A stretch of 64,000 nucleotides of DNA from Miscanthus floridulus (GCF_019320115.1 NC_089584.1:52821633-52885632); one strand, 5' to 3'; positions 45,931 to 59,200 are shown, numbered from the stretch's first letter. Program-made: numbers and translations. Notes: generated by a model not told the origin, from the sequence alone.

Positions 45931-48490
45931 GGTGCCGAGCTTCATAGTGCGCCTCATCCAGCCCTGCAAGGAGAGGGCCCATGCTATGACTTCAAAGGTG
46001 ACAACGATGGTACCCGAGAGAGCATAGGAAGGCTGACGAAGGATGAAGTGCTAGAGCGGGCCACAGAGCTGTTTGCTCCAAATGCCTTGTTTAGCGTGTC
46101 CAAGCAGATGAGGGCCTTCAACTATACAAATCTGCCTCCTTAGGTAAACATCCCAATTGTTTTGTTCCTGATACTTGTTATCCTTTACCGTTGTCGAGCA
46201 GTGAACTGATGCACTTATGGAAAGATCCATTCACAGGAATGAGCGGTGTGCTTCTCGAGCGTGCCGAGGGGTGACTGGTAGTAGGTGGTAGATGCCTAGC
46301 CACCAGTTTAGCCCGAGGAGGGTGCCGTCAGTGCATTGTCGGAATCTGGAGGCATCGATGCTGGTCGGACGGAGAGTACTCCCCAGTGTTAGAGAAAGTC
46401 CAAGGGAAGAGGGCAGTGGCTGATGAGCCTGCCCAAAAGAAGAGGAAGACGGTGGGTGCTGCCCCTCATAAACTGGGCGGCATCTCGCTTGGCGGTGGTC
46501 AGACGACGATGGGGCTCTAGTAGCTCCTCATTCGAACACTGAAGCGCCTCCACGCAGCACGCACACTGAGGAGCGATCAAAGGGACGGGAGGGAGTCCCC
46601 AAGCAGCAAGTGAAGGGAGTCCTCGAGCAGTAGGCGAGGGGTGTCCCAGAGCAATAGGCGGAGAAAAGGCTGGCGGCGGAGACAGCGAGACCTCCACCCT
46701 AGGGCGCGGGAGTTGATCGTAGGGTGGCGCCTAGGGGCTCAAGTAGGCAGCGCTGGTTTAGAAAAGTTTACTGGCAGGCCGACACATAAGTATCCTTGCC
46801 TTTTTAGTTATTTTGCTATCCCTTATCTCTTTCACCAATTGACGAGCTGATCTGATGTAGAGCGAGGCGTATGGAGGAATTGAATTCGTCCGCCTAGACC
46901 GACGAGCAGTCAAGGACTAGTCCCAGTGCGGAGGTGACGCTGACAGATCCCACCCTAGAGTCCTCAGGTGCTCGGTAGCCTGTGGAGGAGTCAAGCGCCC
47001 CTGCTGGTGGACTTGGGGGGTGGTGAAAAGTTGGCGCCGATGTCGGATGGGTCGATGGTGGTGCCTGGGGCAATGACAGTAGCCACCGGGGCTTCAAAAG
47101 CGGACACTGGAGTTGCTGACGCTGCTCCAGAGTCCACAACGGATAGGCTAATGGTGCCTAAGGAGCAGACGGTGCTCCCTCAGGCATCGGAGGGCGTGGT
47201 TGGATAGGTTGTCCGACCATCGAGCTCCCTGGTGGTGCCGCCAGCTGTGAAGGTGGAGGACGAAGTTGAAGAGATTGAATGTGAGGAATCATGACCCCAA
47301 GCTATCCGAATCATCCGTAAGCGAGGTGACGAGGTGGTGGTCGTTGAGGAGGAGGACACCACCAGGGAGCTTAGGAGGCTAGAGTCCACCCTATCAACGG
47401 TGATGAAGCAGATCAAGGTTAGCGTTGCGTCATCAACGCTCATCTTGAACATTGGAGATTGGAGTTCATCATAGTCTTGGTGCTTTTGTAGGGGATAGCT
47501 TGGACTGTCGAGCAATGACGCCAACTGATCAAGATGATGGTGCCCTTCGCTGATGAAAATGCAAAACTGAAGGAGGCGATGAAGCTCATGGAGAAAAATG
47601 TCCAGAGGGCCCATCGCGAGCGGGACCTTGCCGAGTGTCAGGCATGGGATCTAGAATACCAGAAGGAGGCTCTGTTCGAGCAGTTGGTGACCACGTATGA
47701 GCAGTTGCAGGGCAAGCCCAAGCAGCTGGCCACCATCTCCGAGTGGCTGACAAGTGTGTCCGAGCAACTAGAGCAGAAGTCCGAGCAGCTCCGAAATGTC
47801 TCTAAGTAGAGAAAAGGTATGGCGAATCGATGATTTTGCTTTGCATTGTTGAACAGTCATATTGTTGCTGACGACTATTGTGCTTGTAGAGCAAGATGTG
47901 GAGCTCGGCCAGCTATGCTAATTCGTCAGGCAACTCTGAGAGGAGATGGCGAAGGAGTTAGGGCGAGCGGAGAAGCTAGGCGAGGAGCTGAAAGGTGAGT
48001 ACTTTGTGGCTGGAGTTACTGCTGGAGTAATTTCGTTGGTTGATAGATCCTTGTGATGCCTGCAGAGTACCATCAAAGGACCAAGGCATAGTTCAATGTG
48101 CTGGAGCAGGAGGCTAGAACCTAGAGGGGCAAGCACAATGCCGTAGTTGCTGGGATCAAGCCGTTGCTCGACTGAGTCGACCTGGAGGCTGCTCCTCAGC
48201 CCGACGGTAGGCCACCGCATCCAGACACCTTCATCGACCGATGTAAGGCGGTGTGGGAGAACTTCAAGAGCTTCAACCACAACGCCACCATCACCGCCAT
48301 TACACACACCCTAGCGGTGGTCCGGTCCCACTACCCGACCATTGACCTTCAAGAGATAGGGGCCGGATTCGCCAGAGGGATCGAGACGATGGAGCATTAG
48401 CAGCTGGAAGATGAGGTGGAAGACGCGGCGAAGAAACTAGCCAGCGACGTTGACCTATTCGGTGAGAAGGACGATGATGGTGAAGCCTGG
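45931..48490 (+). pseudogene. Antisense accessory gene remnant of the second Tat element
   Basis: Only the later exons remain. The first piece reads 'RLTKDEVLERATELFAPNAL' and ends at 'NLPP' before a putative donor, paralleling the end of the first domain exon of the copy at 7628-8511. Downstream, 47534-47809 encodes a coiled-coil ('MEKNVQRAHRERDLAECQAW') and 47880-48490 a further segment similar to 10030-10794. The N-terminal domain that defines the family is missing. In-frame stops are frequent. Confidence 0.65.
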
Positions 48491-48894
48491 TGATCTGCTC
48501 AGAGAGTATACTGTATTAACTAGAGAGAGTAGTTAGAACACGCAAGGGCGTAGATAAACATTTATGGATATGTATAAATGTTGTGAAATGTCTTATGCAT
48601 GTTTATGCAGTTTGCTAGTATTGCGGAGAAAAAATCATTGTAGTGTTAACCCTAATGCAATTATATGTAGTATAAGTAGCGTCCGAGCAGTTAGTTTGTT
48701 GCTTAACTCTTGGCTTTGGGTAGCCCATAGTCCATAACGTCGAGCATAGAGCCCATGCATGTGTAGAAGGAATAGGCATGACCAAGGAACTGCAGCCGAC
48801 CACCCATAATGTAGAGCGCGGAGCCCATAGCATGTGTAGGGAGAGATCAGATATTGGGTCATCTCTATAGAGCATAGAACAGAATGTGTGCTGC

Positions 48895-49065
48895 TCGGTG
48901 GTCAGCAAAATATCTTGGAGATATGGAGAAACATGACAGAGCATTTATAGAGATCGCATATTGGAGATATAGAGAAAACGTGGTGGAGCATTTATGGAGA
49001 TCACATATTGGAGATTTGGAGAAAATGTGGTGGAGCATTTATGGAGATCTCGTATTGGAGTTCGT
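48895..49065. repeat. Tandem repeats of about 53 bp
   Basis: Three to four copies of a unit containing 'gtggtggagcatttatggag' and 'atcacatattggagat', starting near 48915, 48962 and 49015. Lies between the accessory gene remnant and integrase, the same relative place as unrelated tandem repeats in the first Tat element. Confidence 0.8.
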
Positions 49066-49099
49066 TAAGGAGTAGCTTAGAGATGGAGACCACAAATGG

Positions 49100-50280
49100 A
49101 GATTAAACCGTAATGGAGAAATAATGGAGACAAATTATGGCGAGCAAAACTTTATTTATCATGGAGTGGAGAATACACATCTGGAGCATTTCAAGGATAG
49201 AAACGTATAAGGTGCTTGATGTGCCATGAATATTGGGGATATCAATTCCATCCAAGTCACATAGGTGATAGGTCCCTAGTTGGGTAACCTCCTTGAGCAC
49301 GTAAGGCCCTTCCCAGGGGGTGGAGAGCTTGTGCATCCCTTGGGTTTTTTGTTTTATGTAGAGAACGAGGTTGCCGACAGCAAATGAATGACCTTTGATG
49401 TTGTGGTTGTAGTATCTTCACAAGCCTTCTAGATATTTGGCTGTGCGAATACAAGTGATCAGGCATTCTTCCTCGGCCCTATCGATGTCCTTTGTTTGAA
49501 CAGCTGTGGCTTGCTCCTCATCATAATGTTCCACCCTAGGTGCTCGGAAGGCAATGTCCACTGGTAGTATGGCTTCTGAGCCGTAGACCAAGAAATAGGG
49601 AGACACACCGGTGCTATGACTCACTTTAGTTTGTAGTCCCCAGACCACAACTGGTAGCTCTTTGAGTCATCTGCCCAGATGCTTTTCCTCTTTCTGATAT
49701 AGCCTCTTCTTGAGGGCATCAAGAATCTTGCCGTTCACCCGTTTGACCTGGCCATTGGCTCTAGGATGGGCAACATAGATGTATTTGATGGAGATGCATT
49801 AGTCTTCATAGAAGTCCCAAAAATGATGACCAGTGAATGTAGTTCTAAGGTCAGTGATAATGCTGTTCGGGAGACCAAATCTATGGAAGATATCTTTGAG
49901 TAGCTCGACTGCCTTCTTTGCAGTAGCTAAAACAAGTGGTTTGTCTTCAATCCACATGGAGAACTTATCGATGGCAACATACACGTACCGGAAACCACTT
50001 GACGCTAGCTTGAAAGGCCTGATCATGTAGTCCCCAGCATGCGAAAGGCTAGGAAGCTAGGATGGTCTGTAGTTCTTGTGTCGGCACATGTATTTTCTTG
50101 GAGAAAAATTGACATCCTTCACAATGTCGGACGAGGTCTTTTGCATTGAAGATGGCCGTGGGCCAGTAAAAACCAGCTTGGAAAGCTTTGCCGACTAGGT
50201 TTCTTGAGGCCGCGTGGTTGCCACTAGAACCAGAGTGAATTTCGAGAAGTAGTTTCACTCCATCTTCTTGGGTGATGCAT
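49100..50280 (-). pseudogene. Integrase of the second Tat element
   Basis: Pieces in several frames: 50258-50049 zinc-binding side ('GSSGNHAASRNLVGKAF' and 'CEGCQFFSKKIH'), 50026-49799 core start ('VYVAIDKFSMWIEDKPL' and 'IITDLRTTFTGHHFWDF', which keeps the second catalytic Asp), 49648-49418 ('PYFLVYGSEAILPVDIAF') and 49336-49103 C-terminal domain ('HKLSTPWEGPYVLKEV'). Stops between them. Confidence 0.85.
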
Positions 50281-50282
50281 TT

Positions 50283-51140
50283 CTATAGTATCCCTTCCTT
50301 GGCACTTTTCCTCATCAAGTTCCCATCCACCAGCACATAATGCTTGCTTCGATGGATTAGGCATTTGGTTTTGGTCTTGTCGGTGGGTACTTTGGCGCTG
50401 GTGAGGTACTTGATGAACCATTCCCTCCAATCGGTGGCCGGTGAAGGTACTGCAAGTACCAGCTGCTCGGCGGGGGGAATTTCTTGAACTTCCTTCTCTT
50501 CCTTAATAGACGATGTAAAGAGGTCTTGAATGAAGACCCTCGGTAGAATCATAGTGCAAGAAGAGCCTATCTTAGATAGATGGTCGGCGAGCTGATTCTG
50601 ATCTTGTACCACGTGGTGGTACTCGATACCATAGAATTTCCCTTCAAGATTCCTGATTTTGGCGCAATATGCGTCCATCTTCTCATTGGAATAGGACCAG
50701 TCTTTGTTAAGTTGGTTGATGACCAGCGCGGAGTCTCCATATACCATGAGGCATTTGATGCCGAGCTCAACAGCTATACGGAGTCCATGGAGACATGCTT
50801 CGTATTCGGCGACGTTGTTGGAGGCTGGAAAATGTATTCGGAGAACGTATCGGAGATTATCCTTGGTCGGCGTAATGAACAGAATGCCGGCACTAGCACC
50901 ATTGATGTTGAGGGCATCGTCAAAGTACGTCACCTAGTGCTCAGGGCAAGTAGTGGTGATGGGCTCTTGGATCTTGGTCCACTCAGTGATGAAATCAGTG
51001 AGCGCCTATGACTTGATGGTAGTCCTACTTCTGAATTCGATGGAGTAAGTGCCAAGCTTGACAACCCACTTGATGATGTGGCCATTGGCCTCTTTGTTGT
51101 GGAGAATATCCCCCAAAGGGAACTTGGTGACCATGACAAT
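50283..51140 (-). pseudogene. Archaeal-type RNase H of the second Tat element
   Basis: The frame 50933-50283 contains 'MTYFDDALNINGASAGILF', 'NNVAEYEACLHGLRIAVEL', 'YGDSALVINQLNKDWS' and 'HHVVQDQNQLADHLSKIG'. Upstream, broken frames to 51140 continue the linker to RT/RNase H. Confidence 0.85.
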
Positions 51141-51149
51141 CTTTTAATA

Positions 51150-52260
51150 CTAGAAGTAATGGCAGAGCTTGCGTGACGTGATCAGAATAACATACAACAA
51201 TTTCTGAACTTGGGGATAACGAGTTTTGGGCTCGTTAAGGACCTCGCTAATGAAGTAGATCAGACATTGCACCTTATAGGCGTGCCCAACCTCCTCATGT
51301 TTGACAACGATAGCCATGCTAACGACATGAGAAGTTGTGGTGATGTAGATCAGTAGAGTTTCATCTAGTCGAGGTGTCGTCATGATCAGAGGCTTCGTTA
51401 GAAACAACTTGAGCTACTCGAAGGCTGTATCTGCCTCCTCTGACTAGGAGAAGCGCTCAGAGGCCTTGAGGAGTTTAAAGAATGGTAGTCCCTTTTCACC
51501 GAGGCATGATATAAAGCAGCTTAGAGTAGCCATGCAGCCTGTAAGCTTCTGTATGTCCTTTACGTAGGTCGGACGTTTCATGTTGGTGATGGCAGAGACC
51601 TTGTCAGGGTTGGGTTCGATGCCATGGGAGCTGACGATGTAGCCCAGGAGTATACCGAATGGAACTCCAAAGATGCACTTTGAAGGGTTCAGCTTCCATC
51701 GGTACCTTTTTAGGTTGGCGAATGTTTCTTCAAGGTCGGCGATGAGATTATCGGCGGTCTTGGACTTGACGACCACATCGTCGATGTAAGCTTTGATGTT
51801 GCGGCTGATCTGTTGATCGAGGCACATCTGGATGGCCCTTTGGTAGGTCGCCTCGGTGTTCTTGAGTCCGAAGGACATGGTGGTATAGCAGTATGCACCA
51901 AAAGGCGTGATGAATGACGTCTTGATTTGGTCATCTTCCTTCAGGGATATCTGGTAATAGTCGGAGTAACAGTCGAGGAAGGAGAGCAGTTCGTAGCCGG
52001 TGATGGAGTCTATAACCTCATCTATTCAAGGCATACTGAAGGGGTCTTTAGGGCAGTGTTTGTTAAGATCAGTGTAATCAACGCACATTCTTGATTCTTT
52101 ATTCTTTTTTTGAACGAGAACAGGGTTTGCTAACCACTCAGGATGATATACTTCTTTTATGAATTTGGTAGCTAGGAGCCATTTTATTTCTACCCTAATA
52201 GCCTCCTTCTTGTCTAGCATGAATCGTTAGAGTTTTTGCTTGATTGGTTTTGGTGGTCGG
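51150..52260 (-). pseudogene. Reverse transcriptase and RNase H of the second Tat element
   Basis: 52220-52026 carries 'KEVYHPEWLANPVLVQKK' and 'CVDYTDLNKHCPKDPF'; 51878-51444 'MSFGLKNTEATYQRA' and the catalytic 'AYIDDVVVKSK'; 51407-51150 the start of RNase H. Frames are interrupted by stops at about 51410-51440 and 51880-52025. Confidence 0.87.
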
Positions 52261-52379
52261 TGAGACATTTAAGGATTGCTCGATCTTCTCCCATGGTACC
52301 CCTAGCATGTCTGTAGGTTTCCAAGCAAACACATCGGCGTTGGCATGTAGGAAGGAGATGAGCGCGTTTTCCTATTTGG

Positions 52380-53180
52380 GGTCGATGTGAACCCTAATCT
52401 TCATGGTCTTGGAGGGGTCATCGAGGCCGAGGCCGACCTCCTTGGTTTCCTTGGACTTAGCGGAGGCACAAGGAGGTTCCAGCGATGGATCTCCAGGTCA
52501 TCGGCGGGCACCGTATTGGTGTCGGTGACCACACTAGCCATCTAGATGGAGAGGTCAGTGGCTTTGGTGAGGGCGAGACTCTGTCTCATAGGCGTAGGCG
52601 ATGGAGAGGTTGGCCCACAGGGCTAGGACTCCTATAGGCGAAGGCATCTTCAGCACCAGATAAGCATAGTACGGTACGCCCATGAACTTGGCCAGAGTTG
52701 GCCGACCAAGTATGGCATGGTAGGCGGTGTTGAAGTCGGCGACGTAGAAGGTGATGTGTTCAACGTGGTAGTTGCTAGCCGTGCCAAACTATACTGGTAG
52801 GGTGATCTCTCCAAGTGGTTTGGATGCCCAGCCAGGTACCACACCCTAGAAGGAGTCGAAGGGTGTGAGATCTCCTATCCTGAGGCCTAGCTCCTTTAGG
52901 GCTCCAGTGAAGAGGAGGTTCAGAGCGCTCCCACTGTCGACGAGCACTTTTCTGAAACGCACTTTTTGGACGGTTGAATCAAGGATGAGGGGGAAATGCC
53001 CTGTGTAAGGGATGTCCACCCACTGATCAGCCCTACTGAAAGTGATGGGGACCTCAGACTAGGGGCGATAGCTAGGGTTGGCGGTGGTGTCTTCTGCATT
53101 GACGGTGAGCACCCGGTGGGCGGTGAGTTTCCATTCTCTTCTACTCTTGGTGGAGGCGACACCCCCAAGATGGTGGTGAC
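52380..53180 (-). pseudogene. Protease region of the second Tat element
   Basis: Minus-strand translation around 52945-52900 gives 'KVLVDSGSALNLLFTGALK', with a canonical Asp-Ser-Gly active site, then 'YHAILGRPTLAKFMGVPYY' near 52700. At least one in-frame stop lies between them. Confidence 0.8.
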
Positions 53181-53189
53181 CACCTTGTC

Positions 53190-54910
53190 ATGATCCTAGA
53201 AGGCATTGTTGTTGCCCCTAGGTGGTCGGTGGCCTCCAGCTCTGTCATTGCTGTTGTTGTCCGACTTTTTAGCCTGGAACTCCTTAGCCAAGCTGAGGCA
53301 GTCCTTCATCTTATGCTTGACATTCTTGTGGAGAGGGCATGGGCCATCGAGGATCTTCTTGTATTGCTCATCATAGTTGCGCTTGGCGTGAGGTTCATCG
53401 ACATCAGCGACGATATGGTTTGGTCGTCGGTGGCGATATTGACCAGACTTGGATCCTTTTGGCTGATCACGGCCACTGTCTCGATGGTGACTACGATCAT
53501 CATAGAGGCAGTCACTGTGGCATCGATCGTTGGGGCAATCATCGCTGTGGCAAGTTGGGCAATGAGTGCCTGCATCCTCATTGAAGTGCACTTTGTCTTC
53601 TTCGGTGTCGACGTACAGGTTGGCAGTCGTAATCATCTCGACAATCCCCGCGGGTGGCTTGTGGTTGAACTTGGAGCAAAGATCGTGGTGATGGAGTCCT
53701 CGAACGAAGGCGGTGATGACCTTAGCTTCCATGATGTTGGGAATAGAATTCCTCATCTCAGAAAAGTGGCTGATGTAGCCACAAAGGAGCTCGGACGGCA
53801 TCTGGTAGATGCAGTTCAAATCATGCTTGGTACCCGGCCGAGTACATATAGCCATGTAGTTATCGGTGAAGACCTTCTTCAGCTCTTCTTAGGATCTGAT
53901 GGAGTCCGGGGTAAGGCTTGTGAACCAATTCATGGCGGTTGGTGTGAGCATGATGGGAAGATAGTTCACCATGACACTGGTATCTCCTCCAACAGTGCGC
54001 ACAACAGTGGTGTAAGCATGTAGCCACTGTGTCGGGTTCATCCTTCTCTCGTAGGGCTCGACCCTAGTGATTTTGAAACAACAGGGCCATTGGAGTGTTC
54101 AGAGTGCCCTCGTGAATGCTATGGGCCCTTTGGGATTATCGGCGCCATGATCTGTGGCGTTGCCGGCGTTGAGCAGCTCGAGAGCTAAGTCCGGGTTACC
54201 GAACTCTTGCTCGTACTCTTGATGGTAGCGTACTTCTTCTTCATGGTGACCGAAGCAGCGCTCATCGATATGTCGTCGCGTGTCTCAGAGATTATTGAGG
54301 TGGACTCAGACGTCCTAGTCGACCTCCTGGTCATGTTGGCGAGGGTGTTCAATGCGGTTGCCCCTAGCTCCCCCTAGAGGGGTTGCCTATTGTCACGGTG
54401 CTGGTTGGTGAAATGACTTGGGCGGCGATCAGATCTTGGCATGGCTGATCGATGAATCGAGCTTGTGGAGTATGAAGGTCTCTAATCATGGCGGATCTCA
54501 TTGACCTGACATTATGTCGCTTTAAGCATGGCGGCGACCTTGGCGACCTCCGGTGTCTGCGGGAGCTAGGCAAGCTCATTGGCGGCCATGACCAAGTTGG
54601 CGCTTAGGGTCTTGTAGACATCATGGTCGTCAACATGGACAAACTCATCGTTGAGGTTGCATTGGAGTTGGCGTGTCCTTCCTTGTGAGTCAAGCTAAGC
54701 CTCGGCCATCGTAAGGGCATCCTCGTTTGCTCGGCGCTATGCATGGTTGATGTTCCTGTTGATGCGGGTGACCCGGTCCTCCTTGGTTTCCCCTTCCCAT
54801 GGGGGCTGTCAACGCTAATGTTGAAGATTGCGCCTCCACGGATGGGAAGGAAAGGAAGTTGTTTAGCAGTGGTTTCGACGATAGTCTCCATTGAGCCCTA
54901 GGACTCAGAG
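53190..54910 (-). pseudogene. gag of the second Tat element
   Basis: The frame 53855-53196 holds the gag core end ('YISHFSEMRNSIPNIMEAK' and 'FVRGLHHHDLCSKFNHKPP'), a Cys/His/Asp-rich repeat region and the linker 'GPCPLHKNVKHKMKDCLSL'. Upstream pieces to 54891 are in broken frames ('FLPIRGGAIFNISVDSPHG'). Confidence 0.75.
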
Positions 54911-55114
54911 TCCGGATTCTCCTCTAGGATGGTTTGGAGGGATGTTGCATGGCGTGGGCTGATGTGTAGCATGTTGATAGCCGGTGGGAGCTAGTTGGCA
55001 ATTTGGGAGGCGAGAGGATGGACATCTCCAACCTGGTCGGTGAACTTGCCCCTTAGGGCATGTTGGTAGGTAGCAGCGACACTAGTGAGCCCAAAGGGTA
55101 GGACCGTAACACCT

Positions 55115-55940
55115 AGAGTTTCCTAAGCAGCCTCTGATAGATCTAGATCGAAGGGAGGTCGACGCTGAACCAGAGTGTCCAGAGCTGATTCATGATTGTT
55201 TTAGCATAAAGTTAAGTGTGCTACTCTCATGACACATAAACTCTGGACTAGTTCATATATCAAGATCATAACACAATAACGATACTCCAGTTCATAAGTA
55301 TGACTATAATAAAGTGAAGACATGACTTTGGAAGAAATCATATTGATATTCATACCAAGACTCTATTCTTTCAAGGAGCCAAGCCTCCAAGGTGGCTTTG
55401 CCTTGCTCTAATGCAACTAAAAGGTAAAACTAAAGAGAGTAAAGAGTGAGGTGTTGCTGAATGTGGTGTGTGTTGAGAGGGGGGTTGCCCCTCTATTTAT
55501 ACATGGCTCTAAGGCGATGCTCTGGCTATTCTTAGCGCAAAGCCCTAGGCTACACCGCCTTAGCATGGAGCCATGTGCCACCTGTCGAAGGAGAAGTTGA
55601 GGCGCACTAGCAAGGGGCCGCCCGCCCCTTGGCTGCGCCGCCTCGCCACCATCTTTGCATGGTTGGCCATGGGCTGGTCATGGATCACTGCTCTATGGGC
55701 TTTTGCCCAATTTGAATTGAATTGATGGGTGTCTCCCTTGTTCCTTTGCACAAATCAGCGTCGGAAAGTGCCTTTTGGTGATTTATTCCATGTATTTGTG
55801 TTTGTGACCTGCAAAATAATGTTCTTCAAATACATGTGGAACTTGGTTAATAGTAAATGCATGTGTGATTAAGATTGCTAATTTCTCCTCTTTTTGTGAC
55901 TTATTTGGCGGTCGGATTTGATCGATAGAGACCGCCAACA
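55115..55940 (-). repeat. Orphan LTR-like segment with a TATA box
   Basis: Read on the minus strand it begins TGTTGGCGGTCTCTATCG at 55940, has a good TATA box GTATAAATAGAG (plus 55491-55502) followed about 30 bp later by a C/A-rich leader-like run, and carries no coding sequence. Its far end is not clear. It matches neither Tat LTR in this window, so it is a solo or partial LTR of another family. Confidence is limited by the lack of a partner copy. Confidence 0.5.
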
Positions 55941-56213
55941 CCTGATTAGATTTACAATGCTCGAACTTTCTTGCGTGTACTATAAAATTTGAATAGCTAG
56001 TGGCTCCTCCATTAGGCATTACATCGACATGAGACTTGATTGGGTGAATTCCGTTATGCATGTTTACCATACTACATATTAGAAAGAGAACTAGAAAGAA
56101 ACCTATAGGCAAAACCAATCACCTTGAAGGCTACTATGTATTTGATCAGAAGGCCTCTGTGTATTTCATTGCTATGATTCACTTTCTCGAGACACGTTTA
56201 CATGGACGCCTAG
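55941..56213. other. Unassigned short spacer
   Basis: 273 bp between two LTR-type boundaries. I see nothing nameable in it. Confidence 0.4.
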
Positions 56214-59200
56214 TGTCACAGAACCGACCAATTTATAAGAGCACAAGTACAAAAACAATCGCCGAAACGATCAAATTCTCGAACTTAAGCCCATATAAAC
56301 TCGGTAGTCAACCGAAATCTCGAAGGATTTCAAACCAACTTGCATACAACCAAGATCACAGTAATCCAACATAACATATCGTACGTTACAACATTTCGCA
56401 GATGTTCGCAAATAGATTACATCATCACAGAGTCATTGTTATTACAAAACAAGTCTTGTAAAACATGCGGAAGCAAATAGTTTAACTCACACACCGAGTT
56501 CAAATACACATACTGGTTGGTTGATCACAGACCGCAAAAGCATTCAGATAAGAGAGAGGAGATCATGCCCATGATCTAGTCCTCATCACCCGCCGGGTGG
56601 AGACAGTACTTGCAGAATCCCTGATATAGAAGGTCATCTGCAACAAGAGGGAATAAACCCTGAGTACAGGAATGTACTCAGCTAGACTTACCCATCGAAA
56701 ACCAAACAAATGACACCAAGGATTATGCATAGCTTAATGTAGTGGAGCTGGCTGACCCTTTCTTTTTGCAGAAAAGCATAAGTAATAATGATCAACTCTT
56801 AACCTGAACTAGCAGTGACTTTTTAGCCATTAACCTGTCATCTATATTAGCACCTGTACTAAGCAATCATTTTATTAGGGTGCAAACATTAATAACCATA
56901 TCAGGTATTCATTGTGGCAACCTTATCATCATCCATTTAACCATATCGTTAAATTAATTGAATCTACGTTGCCGCTGCTCAGTCAAGTTCTCACTATCCG
57001 GGAGAGACGGCGATTCGAATCGATTCCTATCCAGCTGGAGGGGTATTCCTAAACACAAACCCTGCTTCCCCCGTCAGGGTCGCAAACAAGTCACCTTTGG
57101 TATGATTCAGGAGTCGCGAGTCCGAACAGATCGACATTCTCAGAGACCCACTCTGCCAAGGTTGTTCGGGACTCTAACCCGCCTTGGACTTATGCCAATG
57201 GCTCTCCGCACATCCTTACTACCTCCAGAATGTCGCCACTGCTCGCGTCCCCGGCCTGAGTCGAGCTACTAGGCTTCGCGGTCAGAACGACTTATCCGGC
57301 CAGCTAAGTGTTAGGCTGCGTTCAACATGACATGAGGACGTACAGCGTATCGGTCCTTAAACGACTCAGACGGAGTCACTATGTTCAAACCTACACAAGA
57401 CCCCGCCCGGTCTTAATTCATTATTCACATGGTTCTTTTCCACGATAGCAAATATAGCCAACCGTGATCCACCTCATCCTAAAGCTCGCAGGTGACAGGA
57501 AATCACCTGACTTCTACCGCACTAAGCATGGCTAAGCATTTAACCCGTCCTGAACTTAAATAGGATTCCAGTGCGATATCTGGACAAGGAAGGATATATA
57601 ATGCAGCAATTGGTTCCAACCAATTCCTATACTTAATGCATCATCAACAATAAAAGATACTCAATGTATTTGTGAAAACATAGGAGGCTTAATATGCTCC
57701 GGGGCTTGCCTTTCAGGAATGAGGAAGGCTGGTGGTCAGGGCACTCGGGCAATTCCTCCGCGGCGACTGCTTCGTCGGTTTCCTGCACCTCGGGTTCCTC
57801 CTCCTGGTTGGCTCCCTCGAACTCCAGCAACGTCACTCCCTCCGGCACACCTATTGCATGAATGCGCAGATAAATATCATGGATGCACATGAACGAATGT
57901 CAGGGATGCTCGGGGAATTCACATGTTCGCTGTAGTTTGCATATTCCAACTTAAGCCCTATTCAAATCACTTTACTTACCAGGTTTATACAACCTAATGT
58001 ATAATTGCTCATCTTCAGTTAACGACCTAGCACCTGCACCTAAGCATATTCTCAAGTTAGGCTAACCCCTAAACAATCAACGAGAACATTGCAACCACAT
58101 ACACTCAAGCAATTGTATTTCAGCAAAATGAATACTATGTAGCGGTGCAGTAAACTAGCTATAACTGGAGATTTATAAATCCAATTGATATGCAACAAGA
58201 CAATCTGGAAAGCTTATAAAATTGTCTACAAAACATTTTCAGACCTCAAAGCATGATTCAAACCTTTACCAGGTCGAATTCATCAATCAACAGAAGTCTA
58301 TCCTCACAAGGCAGAGAATCAGCAAAAACTGCAACCTAACTTTAAACAGCTGTAGTTTCTAAACTACTGGGCCAAATGCCCTCAAATTTTGACAGGAGCT
58401 ATCTACCTAATTTATCTACAACTCTTGTATTCAACTCATTCACAGAAAACTAAATTATCATGGGGAGCTTTCTAAAGTCCCAGATCTGTCCAGAGGGACA
58501 TAATACCAACAAATAATTAGCAACTTATGATGTAAACATATAATTAGACAAAACCAACTTTACTATCTCATCACACATATCATAAGAACACCAGCAAGTA
58601 AGTGTTCATCACCAAAACATTTCTTTTACTACCTTTCTTAATTTATTTAATTAATTAGTGGAAATAGTAAACATATATAAAAACTACCCCATTAATTCTA
58701 CAAAAATTACAGTAGACACTACATGCTCTAAGTAGACTACCATAAAAATTTCACACCATTTGAGCAAGTATAAAAGCCTACACAAAAATGATAAGGCATA
58801 ATGGCTTAAATTGGAATAATTAGGAAACCCTAATGAAAAGTGTCAAGCAACAGATTTCATATTTTTCCTAGCATCCTTAGGGTACTAGGATACTACCTAC
58901 CAAGTTTCATGGCCATTGGATTCATAGATAAATTACTAAAATTCCCACAAGAATCATCCAATGATAAAAGGAAAATCTATAACTCAAAAACTACACATGC
59001 AATGACTCTCAAATTTTAACCAGAGCTTCTACTAAGCAATACTAGCTTACCCACAAAATTTCACAATTTTTGGATCACAGAAACTCAAGATATGATTTAA
59101 ACAAGTTTGCATGCACTCAAAAACACTTTTTAAGTTCCTATTTAATTCATCCAAAATTTCTACAAAATGTGCTCAAGATATATTTTTCTTAAATACTAGA

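Larger units (their letters stand above)
45568..55110 (-). mobile_element. Second Tat-lineage Gypsy element, decayed
   Basis: Same architecture and orientation as the element at 6134-18516: LTR on the left (45568-45930), antisense accessory gene remnant on the plus strand (45931-48490), and integrase, archaeal RNase H, RT, protease and gag on the minus strand up to about 54900. LTR and protein similarity show a related but distinct family: LTR 'tatcgtcggtagtcc' corresponds to 'tatggtcgacagtct', and both share 'gccttatatagtcc'. More stops than in the first element. A 5' LTR matching the left one is not found on the right, so that end is lost. Confidence 0.85.

Noticed and set aside
55041..55110. 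Minus-strand translation VTVLPFGLTSVAATYQHAL resembling the reverse transcriptase [13 protein letters not shown] block
   Set aside because: It is isolated, with a stop a few codons upstream and no other RT motif on either side; it lies in the gag-leader side of the second Tat element, so chance or a tiny fragment is more likely than a functional domain.
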